This document shows positions 1 through 8,757 of a DNA stretch of 12,483 nt, one piece after another. Position 1 is the stretch's first letter. Every line of letters begins with the position of its first letter. The notes beneath the pieces are model-generated. The model was not told where the DNA came from. It ran no database searches and saw only the letters and a list, made by a program, of their open reading frames with translations. The stretch covers positions 1 through 12,483 of the forward strand of contig BBXU01003148.1 in the NCBI GenBank assembly GCA_001598975.1. Reading direction: 5' to 3'. A program made the position numbers and the translations under genes. This stretch comes from Parachlorella kessleri. Its lineage: Eukaryota; Chlorophyta; Trebouxiophyceae; Chlorellales; Chlorellaceae.

Positions 1-296
1 TGAGTTTCCCACCGCTGGGTACCTGGGCGCGGCTGGCTGGGGAGAGCCCAAAGGCTCCATCCACAGTGCTCTGAATCCAAGCCACCCATGTCTCGACGAG
101 TGGGTGCTAGCCATGCCCCTGGGGTCCATGTACCCACACCGTTGTGGAACAGCAGCATGCAGCGTCTGACTTGAGGTGTTGCAGAGGCAGCCCGGTAAAA
201 GTTTCTCTTGCCGACCATTCGGCCAGCCTCATGTGGCACAAAACATACATACACGTGCTCCACGCCTTGAACAGCCGCAAACGTGTGCCCTCCCCA
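1..296 (-). other. Left edge: 3' region or possible further exon of the CBM20 gene
   Basis: On the minus strand, positions 70-23 form a 48-base open segment flanked by an acceptor (GATTCAG) and a donor (CAG|GTACCC). Joined in phase 0 to a GTGCGC donor at 317, it would continue the CBM20 protein after the FDNWW residues as STVDGAFGLSPASRAQ and run off the window. The alternative is that the protein stops at 297-299 and this stretch is 3' UTR. The sequence alone does not decide. Other open frames here look like chance. Confidence 0.3.
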
Positions 297-1835
297 CTAG
301 AGCACAGCGCAGCGCACCCACCAGTTGTCAAAGACCTCCACAAAGTCATCTGACTGGCGCACGGCCAGCACCGAGTTGTTGCCACGCTGCCAGGCAATGG
401 CGTGCTGCCCAGAGTGGTCCAGCAGGACGTACTTGTACTCAACAATGCAGCCTGCACAACGCAAGACACCAAAACTGGTCAACAGCATTAACGTTGAGGG
501 CAGTCTTGGTAAGCCACAAGATACCAACGGTAATAGAGATCTAATTTGAACAGCACAGGCGGTCAACAGCTGGCTCAGCAGCGCGACGTAGCGCTCAAGA
601 ATGGCACGCGAGTTGCACTTGTGTGAGTGCCATGTGCTCTTTCTGCAAACCTTTTCAACTTTGTGAAAACTGTAACCAAGCAAAGAAGCTGTCACCTGGT
701 CACAGAATTTGCTCCACTGAGTAGGATGGAGAAACCCACATGTGAAAATCAATCCCATCAAGACTCCTCAGATAGTCCTTTGCGGCCAGTCAACACTGAT
801 TAGTATTATTAGTATCAGTGCCCACCTGTCGGCAGCTCCACCGTGGCATGCCAGTTGTCGCCTTCTGACCACTTCAGCTCGGGAGCGCCTGTGAGCACCC
901 ACCCCCCCAGGCTCTCATGCGTGCCCACCACCTTGAGGCGCTGCCCCCACTCGGCCCTGTATTTGAGCCAGAAGCGGACTTTGGACGTGCGCCTGGCGCC
1001 GCCCATGCCGTCCAGCTCGCCCCCGCCCGGAGGCCGCTGCAGCGCGGGTGCCAACATGGAGGAAACTGCCGCGGAAGGTGTAAGGGGCTGCATGCCTGCT
1101 GGAGGTGCCGCCGGGGGCACCGAAGCTGCTGGGGGTGCGGCCTGTTGGGCAGCGTACGGGGCTGCTGGCTGCGCTGGGGGTTGCTGCGCTGCTGGCTGCT
1201 GCGGTGGTGGCGAGCGCTCCATCCCTGGCTGCGCCTGTGGCGGCAGCGGTGCGGCTGCCGGCGCAGCCGGTAGCGGCGGCGGTGCCGCTGCTGCTGCTGC
1301 CGCTGTCGGCCCCCCTCCTGCTGCCATAAGACGCTGCTGGCGCTGGGCGCGGCGCTCCAGCAGCATCCTTAGGTTCTCGCTGCTGGACCGCAGCCGGTCC
1401 AGGCCACCGGTGCCCCAGGTGGGACTTTCGCCGTCAGGCGGGGCATCGGTGGGGTAAGAGTCCGATGGGGGTGCTTGCCGGAGGCTGTTCAGCCGCTCAC
1501 GCAAGCTCTCGCCGCCTGCACGCGACAGTGCACCAGCGGTAAGCCCTTGCAGGGAGAGCTGCCCACAGTCATAGAAAAGCAGCAGGGGACTGCAACCTCA
1601 GGCAGCTAGTGAGGCCCGATCTCAGAAAGAGCATGACGAATGCCCAGGCCTGCGAGCTCAGCACCCTGATCCCAGCAGGGGGACGTCAAGGGGGTTGCCT
1701 ACCTGGCTCACCGGGCGTGGCTGACGCCACCACCATCCGACGCTGCCAGCACTGACCGCTACTGATCCGGCCAGGCAACCTGCGGAGCGGACCCAGAGGA
1801 GGGCACCTAGCCCGCTGGGAGCCGCTACACGCCAT
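297..1835 (-). CDS. Plastid-targeted CBM20 starch-binding domain protein (3 exons, C-terminus uncertain)
   Basis: Exons are 1835-1712, 1515-826 and 451-about 297; both introns are phase 1 and keep the frame. Residues 1-41 start MACSGSQRAR and end near QRRMVVASATP. They are rich in Arg, Ser and Ala with no acidic residue, like an algal chloroplast transit peptide. Residues 80-105 are a charged helix (LDRLRSSSENLRMLLERRAQ), and 106-210 are an Ala/Pro/Gln linker. Residues 220-315 form a CBM20 domain split by intron 2. W247 (SLGGW), K278 (VEYKYV), W292 (AIAWQ) and N296/N297 match the conserved starch-binding site 1 Trp, Lys, Trp and Asn known from glucoamylase-type CBM20. The likely role is to bind starch or a glucan in the plastid. 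No catalytic domain is visible, so this may be a scaffold or regulator, or the N-terminal part of a longer enzyme. Reading through to the TAG at 297-299 gives 322 aa. Donors just after the domain (exon ending at 322 or 318) could instead splice to an exon further left. Confidence 0.87.
1703..1712 (-). promoter_or_regulatory. Tandem in-frame 5' splice sites, 9 bases apart
   Basis: On the minus strand the first exon of the CBM20 gene ends in G|GTGAGCCAG|GTAGGC. Both GT sites look like good donors. They are 9 bases apart, so both leave phase 1 and join the same acceptor (exon 2 starts at 1515). The upstream site gives ATPG-GESL; the downstream site inserts Gly-Glu-Pro. The choice falls close to the expected transit peptide cleavage region. 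Use of either site is inferred from sequence only. Confidence 0.45.
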
Positions 1836-3079
1836 GTAGACCGTAGTCTGCATTGCCAGCTCCCAATGCAGAATATGTTATTTCAAGAGAGCTTCTAAGG
1901 CCCGGGGCATAGGTTGGCCCCACTACTGCTGGGAATGTGTTTGTCGCTAATGTACAAAGGCGCTGCCTTGCACTTGCGGGTCAACTCAGGAGTGCATGGT
2001 CCAGAACTATAGGTAGCACGTGTTTGGCGAATTTGGAGGGACGGGGTGTTGACTTCAAAGGCGTAGGATCCTGGATACCTTCGGTGCCTTCATGCGGTGC
2101 CTTAGGTTCGGTGCTGTCTGCCTGCCTGCATCTCGTGCACCACAGGCATGCTGGCCAGCTCGGTAACAGTGGCTGGTGTAGACCGGTGCCCTTGAAAAGC
2201 CTGCGCCAGCCTCGCTTGCGCCGCCATGGCCGCCAGCGTGGCCAGGGCAAGCATGTCGATTATTCAACTTCACCGTTCCGCTCCTGCACATCTTTCGTGC
2301 ACAACAGCAGACATCCGAGTAGTATCTGTGCAGTTATATGTCTATTACTGCTAGCTGCTGCAAGGCAGGTCAGCACCTGCCCTGGTTTCGGAAGGGCAAG
2401 GAGTGCATGGTTAATCAGTTCTCCACACCACCTCGCGGGCAACAAACTGCGCCATCAGAGCATGAAGCTGCGTCTTTATTATAAAGGCCTGTCAGCTGTC
2501 TCAGCGAGCAGCCGAGCACAGCGTGACTGCCTTCCTCAGCGCCTCGTTGTGTAAACGGTGGCCGGCAAGACGGTCAGAGAGGAGAAGTGGATGAATTGGA
2601 ATGGCAGGGATGCAGGTATGCTGTGTGTCTTGCCTGGTTGTGCGCATTCTTTTTCACACAGAGCAACACATGTTGCAAGGCAGTCACCCTTCAATGTTAG
2701 CAGCTCCGAGCTTATGTATGTTTTTGATGACTGCAGTGGAGCTGGAAGCACTGGGAAGGCAGCCAAGGTGTTCAGTCTGCAATTACCCCACTGGCAACCC
2801 CTAAGACAGGCCTGGGGGGCATCTCATCGCAGGTACCTCCTGCCATGCCTGCTGCGCATGCTGTGCCCCCTGAAAATCCTTCACCTGCACGGTTAACCGC
2901 GGTTGTTGCATGGGTTGTGAGCTGTAGCTGTACTCTTTTCGGAGTCCCGCAGTGGCTTTGTCAGGCACCTTTCGCAGCCTCTCTGTTTGAGGGCTGGATC
3001 TCATCGTAGCGACAGGCGCAGCGCTGCTAGCAATGCATCCGCCCCCATACCGAGCGTTGTCGCTGTGATACAGCCCACG
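1836..3079. other. 1.24 kb divergent intergenic region between the CBM20 gene and the large plus-strand gene
   Basis: It lies between two start codons that point away from each other, so it should carry both promoters and 5' UTRs. A TATA-like element TATAAAGG is at 2480-2487 on the plus strand; the overlapping TATAATAA reads on the minus strand. It is about 600 bases from either start codon, so its role is doubtful. A 205-codon plus-strand frame at 1937-2554 begins at GTG, has no family resemblance and overlaps minus-strand open frames, so I do not call it a gene. Two weak minus-strand coding candidates (2102-2254 and 2885-3004) are described separately. Confidence 0.5.
2102..2254 (-). CDS. 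Possible 50-aa small ORF, hypothetical
   Basis: A minus-strand ATG at 2254 opens 50 codons to TAA. The product starts MLALATLAAMAAQARLAQAF, an Ala/Leu-rich helical N-terminus that could be a signal or targeting segment, and then becomes polar. Its codons (CTG, GCC, GCG) are more GC-rich than the flanking DNA and resemble the real exons. No family is recognised and no splice partner was found. It could be a small protein, an upstream exon or chance. Confidence 0.2.
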   Translation of the reverse strand: MLALATLAAMAAQARLAQAFQGHRSTPATVTELASMPVVHEMQAGRQHRT

Positions 3080-6000
3080 ATGACACCCAGGAAGCTTCAA
3101 AGCAGTGCCAGCTTCCCCTCGGTGAGCCCTTCCTGTGCAGTGCAGCTGCCTGGTTAGGTTTCCCTAGCAAAACCTTGACAGGGGAAAGGCATTCCCTGCG
3201 TATCACCGCTCGTTTGCAACGCGCTACACAGGGAGGGGGCAGGGAGAGCCGCAGTGAGGACATGAGGGAGTACCTGGAGCGTATGCAGCGCTTTTACGAC
3301 GATGTTAACGCTCAGAAGGAGAAGGTGCGTGTGCACCCGCATGGCTGGCTTCATTTGTAGCTGCAGTGAATCTGAGATGAAACCCCTTGAGTAACTTCCA
3401 TACAAGCGCGACGCGTGCAGGTTCTCTCTCGAGCTTCGTTGCGAACGCCTGGCCGCTGCTTCACTCCGTTGCGCCGCGCTACAGACCCTGGCTCCCCAGC
3501 CGTCTTGCAAAGCAGCTGCAGCAAAGCCAGCAGAATCCCACCCCCACCCTCGCCTTCAGTGCTGCGGAGCACTCCAAGGCGGAGCACTGGCGCAGCTGAG
3601 ACGCCCGGACTTGTTGCCAGGCCCAGCCGAGAGAAGGCCTTGCTAACGCAAAGCTGTCAGAGCGGCATTCCCCATCTTTTAGCAAATGGAGGCGCACTAC
3701 CAGCCTCTCAGGCAACACTCGGCAGTAGTAGACAACTCCGGCGCAGCGCTACCAGCCTGGAATGGGGGCCTGCAGCAACCTTGGCTTCCGCAGCAAGTGC
3801 CTCAACCCCTCAGCGGCTTGTTGGCGAAATCACTGGCATGGCAGTCCCTGGGGCAGCACAGCCTGGCCAGAACCAGCCTTCTAGTACTGTGCCACGCAGC
3901 GGGCCCGGCGTGCACGCACCATTGGACGGCCGTGTGCCCGCAGCAGGACAAGAACCTGCAGCCAGCCTGCAAGGGTTGCAAGCTGGCTGGGCAGAGGCTG
4001 GGCCTGCCTGCGCTCCTTCGCCCAACAGCTATTTTGGGCTTGCCCACAATATGCTCCAGCAGCGCTACAACCCACTGCGGGAAGGGCTGCAGCGCCTGAC
4101 GGCGCAGCACGTCACGCCCATCGTCCCATCTCATTCCCCACAGCGGCAAGAGCAGCAGTGGCCGCTCATGGCAGCAGGAGGAGGGCAGCTGGCAGCCTCA
4201 GCAGGAGATGACGCAGCGGCCCAGCGTGCTGCGCAGGATGGCACCCCAGGGAACACACTACCAGCTAGGTCGCCACTGAAGGCTCCTCCCACTGCAAGTC
4301 AACTATCTAGCCTGACTAGGAGACTTAATGATGCAGAGCAACTGCAGTGTCTAAGCAGCCAGGCAGTGCAGCCCGACAGGAGGGCGGTAGGGCTCAGCCA
4401 TGCTGACGACGACGACCGTATGCTGATGGCCAGCCCTGTGCAAGGTATGCGTGATGCGGTATGAGGCCTTATCGTCACACACAGCATTCTCTGCATGTCG
4501 CACATGGCTGGACATGGATCTCTACTGTTGGGCAGGGGCTCGGTGGGTTTCTATATGGGCTGACCCTTCTGGCTAGTAAAGCTATGCGCCTGCAAGGTGA
4601 CGTGGTGCACCTAGCTCCCACCAGACTTGTGTGCTCTTGAACAGCCGAGGTATACATACAAACTGTGCTTCTTCAATACTGCCCATCAATCTACTGCAGG
4701 TGCCTTGCTGGACGCCATTGACCACCCTGCGTGGTATCAGCAAGCTGCTGCTATCACAGCTCCCCCTGCCAACAATCAAGCCCAAGAAGCGAAGCTGGCA
4801 GCGGAGCAGCAAAGCACGACGTGCACCCCCAAGCGCACTCCGAAGCGCGTAGCTAGCAATGCTGGGGCCATGCGTCCCTACGAATGTCAAACAGCTGCGG
4901 CCAGTGGGCGGAGGAGACTATTAACTGGGTGCTCTCCCATGGCCCCCGCCTCGGTCGCCTCCACAGCTGCCCTGACTAGCCCAGACTGCGACCTGCAGTA
5001 TCAGTACGGCAGCCCCGCCGTGCGGCGGCCGCACACGGCAGCCGGCACAGCAGGTACAGCAGAACCCCTGGCAGCCGGTGCTGAGGGGGCATTGCCCTCC
5101 TGCCCAGCCTCGGCACCATCGCTGACACACCTGGTGGTCATGAACTCGGCGTTCAGCCCGCAAGGCGGTGTGGTTTGGGGAGGTGAGGCTGTGCTGCAGG
5201 CCTGGCCAGAGGCAGGCGCACCTGAAGCGGCAGCAGCTGCTGGGAAGAAGCCAGGGCTAGCTCCCCTCAGGCTGGCATTCGGTGGCGAGGCTGCCACCGC
5301 TGCCGCCGCTGCTGTGCCAGACAGCTTGGACAGCCAGCAGCATGTGGGCCGGGAGGAGGGACCTGAGCCGCATCCTACACTTGAGGGGGAGACAGATGGG
5401 CGAGCACTGGCATGCAACCACTTGCAGGGCGGCTACTTGCTCAGTAAAGTCAGCAAGGGCAGTGGTGCTGAGGTGTCGGCGCCTGCGGGCGTAGTTGAGA
5501 GCCCTAGCAAGGGCGAGGCCGTTTTGTCTGCTCAGGGTGTCTGTCTGGAGGCTGTGCCGGCAACCACGGCCCAGCGCTCGCCATGTGGAGTTCCAGCCCC
5601 AACTAATCTGTGGCGGGCACAACAGGAGCAACAAGGCATGCAGCAAGACTGGCAGGATTTGCAAGCTGATGTGGCAGTGGAAGCGGCGCTCCAGCATCTA
5701 GAGGAGAGCAGCACAGAAGCTGCCCCAGCAGGACCAGCCTGCGACCAGCCTGCATGTAGCCAGCATGTCTCATCTGCACCTGCGGCTGCTGGAGATGCAG
5801 GATCGCCTGCCTTGCAGCCAGCAAGGAGCTGCAGCAGGCTGGCTGCACTGGCCCGGCTCAAGACCCGCAGCCTGCACCGGCAAGCCACCTCGGCCGGTGG
5901 CACTGCAACTGTGGAGCAAGGGTGCGTTTGAAGGGCTTGGATTGTGCCCTTGATGCTCTGTTCTGAGGTGCTGGCAGCTGCAGCTCTTTCACCAAGTCGT

Positions 6001-7865
6001 TGGGTCTGTCGTCAAACTCGCAAGGGTGGAAATCACTGGTGGGGTAGACTTGATATGGACACAGCCCAGCATATGTTGGTAGGCTACCCAAATAAGTGTC
6101 CACTCCCACCTGCACGCTTCTCCATTGTAAGGTGCAAGACTGACAATCTACAGCTACAACCTCTCTGTGACCGTATGCTTGCAGGCCGCTCAGCGCTGAA
6201 ACAGCTAGCCTCACCCCAACCTCATGCAGCACATTGCATGCCGCTCTCATCACGTCAGCAGGGACAGCAGCAGGCTGTGACGACTCCCTGGCATCCCTCA
6301 AGCTGCGGCGGCGCCTCTCATGCTCAGCGGCAGCCTCCCCTGGCAAACCGGCCGCTGTGCTGGAGGCGGCAACCACGCAGGGGCCGCCTGACAGCGCCAC
6401 CACTGGAGAGGACCCGCAGAGCAGCAGCATGGCCCAGGACCTGATAGCAGCGCACCGACCAGCCAACCGGCGCTGGGATAGCGCCATCTCTCGGGGCAGC
6501 ATGAGCGGCAGCGCCATCTTGTGCACCTCTGTAGCGGACAGTGCCGCAGGCTGCAGCCCGGGGGTGGCTGCCGCGGGAACCCCAGGAAGTGACGTGGTAG
6601 GCGCGCCCACTATGCACGACGCATGGCAGCGTGGGCCTGCCCTAAGCCCTGACCAGGCGGCAAGCTGCTGGCCAGCCGAGGGCACCAGCCCTGGTGACCC
6701 GCCGGCCCCCTCGCCAGCCCTGCAGCAGCCCAAGCCCTTCCTGCGGCGCAAGTCGCAGCGCATCGCGCCGCAGGCGCTGCCCGACTGGTCCCAAGTGCGG
6801 CCCCGCACGCAGTCCCGCCTGGAGCCCGACCTGCTGCCAGGCGGCTCGGCTGCTGGCCGCGGTGGCGGCAGCCGCTGCTCCACTCCCAGGCCGGGGGCTG
6901 CGGGTGGCGGCCTGGGGCCCTGGTCAGGTGTGTGGGCATTGATCCTTTTCTTTCGGAGTGGTGGGGTACCTACTGCTACATGTGGAGCGTACTCCCCACC
7001 TTCTGACAGCAATTGTCCCCTGCCCATGTCAATGTCGTCCATGCCCTTTTTGTTATCATGGGCGCAGTTACCGGGGTAGGGCTCACAGGGACTGAGTGAG
7101 GGGGTTTTGTGTGACACGCGTGCCGGAGTGTAGCACCCAAATAGCCTGGGTCTCGTCGACAACCCCACTTCAATGTCGTACCCAGGCAAGCAGCTTCCCT
7201 TGGGCGAGGGCAAACGGCGCACTTCTTGTGTGCTTGCAGGAGCAACCACGCCACGGAGCGGCCGCCCTGCTTCCTCAGCAGCAGCCTTCTTAGCAGCCAA
7301 GCAGCCCCGCCAGCCCTCCGGCCGCCCCACAACCCCCCAGCCGGACGCACTAGGGCTCTGGGGCATAGGAACTGCAGCATCCACAGCGCGTGGGACAGCG
7401 GCAGGCACTCACGGCAGGGCTCGCAAACAGCAGCCGGTCACCGCCCCTGGCACCAGGGCCCAGGGCAGCAGCAGACCCCCTTGGAACAGTGGGCGTATGG
7501 TGCCCACCCCCAAATCCAAGGCACCTGCGACGGCAGCCGGCAGGGCGACAGCGCGGACCACACCATTCTCGCCGTGCGGCCCCGCGGGTGTTGCTGGCAC
7601 TAGCCGGAGAGCCCCCAAACACTGGCAGCAGCAGGAGCAGCTGTATCATGCGGCCGACCTGATGGCAGAGATGCAGCGGGTGCATGGCCTAGAGAGTGGC
7701 AGCTTGGGTTTTAGCACTAGCTACCGGCAGCGAGCGTATGCTGCAACAGCAGCAGCTGGGGTACAGCAAGGCCCCCGGCGTGGGGAGGAGGGCTGCTCAG
7801 GGCCGCTGGATGACTTGCTAGGCCAGGTTGACCGGCTGCTGTCTCAGGTGGAAAAGTGCAGATAA
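3080..7865 (+). CDS. Large low-complexity protein of unknown function, rich in CDK-type sites (6 exons, about 1249 aa)
   Basis: Exons are 3080-3121, 3232-3324, 3421-4444, 4700-5921, 6185-6927 and 7240-7865 (TAA). Donors are GTGAGC, GTGCGT, GTATGC, GTGCGT and GTGTGT, all acceptors end in CAG, and all five junction phases (0, 0, 1, 2, 1) agree, which supports strand and model. The first exon is small; a start at the ATG at 3262 is the alternative. No catalytic domain, signal peptide or membrane span is visible. Residues 23-49 (after RESRSED) form a charged helix. Most of the rest is Ala/Gln/Ser/Pro/Gly-rich and probably disordered, with short Gln-rich helices (near 706-750) and amphipathic helices at the C-terminus (around HWQQQEQLYHAADLMAEMQR and the final LDDLLGQVDRLLSQVEK). 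Ten full [ST]-P-x-[KR] sites lie at residues 2, 54, 60, 96, 174, 284, 329, 429, 433 and 654. I do not recognise the family. A CDK-regulated scaffold or cytoskeletal protein is possible. Confidence 0.72.
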
Positions 7866-8757
7866 GGAACGCCAGCGACCGCGACGCTCTTGGGGTGGCA
7901 TACACCTGTACCTGGCCGCCTGGGGTGTGACAGGCGCTTCACTGTGGTTGCGGCAACCATGGAACGCACGTCCCCGTTTTTGCTACTAGGCGTGTATGTT
8001 GTTGAGCCAGTGACCATGTGATCGGTGCTGAGAGAGGTGTACAGGAGTAGGGTAGCTTGGGATAGCTAGTCTGTTAGCAATAGGCATCTCCGGCTGCAAG
8101 GGCGGCACGGTGTGAGGCTGTGGTCGTCTTGTGTAGTTGCCTGCAGGATATGCATTTAGCTAGGAGTCTTAGCATAGTTGTCAATCTCTTTCGCCACTTG
8201 GGAGTCTGCGCTAATCCGCTGCCCTCAGTTGCCAGGGGCTCCTCCTCTTAGCTCCGACGAGAGGTCTCTCTTCAACTCAGAAGGAGTCTTTTTCGATTTC
8301 CCCTGGTACAGAATGGTGCGCCCGTAAGCATGGCAGTGCAAACTGACTGGTGAACATATACGGAGCCCTGCAGTCAGCCCAGTGCACTGCATGCACACCC
8401 AGCAATTATCTGTGAAAAGTGGGGCGGGATAATGTGTAGCATGCTCTTGCAGCGCCCATGTTGACCGCGTGCAGACGGAAAGCAGTAGGAAAGGGGCACG
8501 AAAGTAGGAAGAACTGAGAAACGCTTAGACCGAGTTCTGACAAACCCCACACCGGACGCGCTGGGTACACCCAACCACACTCACAAACACTTATCCCGGC
8601 TCTAGGGCTAAGCCTAGCAGGCTACCTCCCGAATAGCGATACTGAACTTGCAGGGCATTGCAGACCCACCAGACACCGCTCAGCGGCGCAGGTGTGAGTG
8701 TATCAGCCGCTGCCTAGTCACCCTCAGCCACCAGCCGCCTCAAGCGGGCTGTCGGGG
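7866..8757. other. Tail-to-tail intergenic region (3' UTRs), no gene seen
   Basis: This 892-base stretch lies between the stop codons of the large plus-strand gene and minus-strand OEP21, and should hold both 3' ends. Only short open frames occur, none resembling a protein family. I saw no TGTAA, the usual green algal poly(A) signal, on either strand, so the cleavage sites cannot be placed. No repeat or RNA gene was recognised. Confidence 0.6.

Noticed and set aside
1260..1330. GCTGCTGCTG-type triplet repeats as a microsatellite
   Set aside because: They encode the poly-Ala stretch of the linker on the minus strand and are ordinary for low-complexity algal proteins.
843..1457. A 204-codon plus-strand frame full of Gly, Ala and Cys repeats
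   Set aside because: It is the exact antisense of the Ala/Pro/Gln linker and CBM20 exon of the minus-strand gene.
1937..2554. A 205-codon plus-strand open frame
   Set aside because: It starts at GTG with no nearby ATG, is rich in Arg, Cys, Ser and His in no domain-like pattern, and shows no splice partner or family similarity.
3241..3243. Alternative acceptor GGGGGCAG|G for the second exon of the large plus-strand gene
   Set aside because: It does not fit the phase 0 donor at 3122, whereas the CTACACAG acceptor ending at 3231 does.
6779..6800. PDWSQVRPR as a pyrenoid Rubisco-binding motif
   Set aside because: The position after Trp is Ser rather than the basic residue expected, it occurs once, and the protein shows no plastid transit peptide.
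5858..7408. A 516-codon open frame on the minus strand, overlapping exons and introns of the large plus-strand gene
   Set aside because: The plus-strand model has well-formed donors and acceptors with five consistent junction phases, and the minus frame shows no family resemblance. It looks like an antisense shadow of GC-rich coding sequence.
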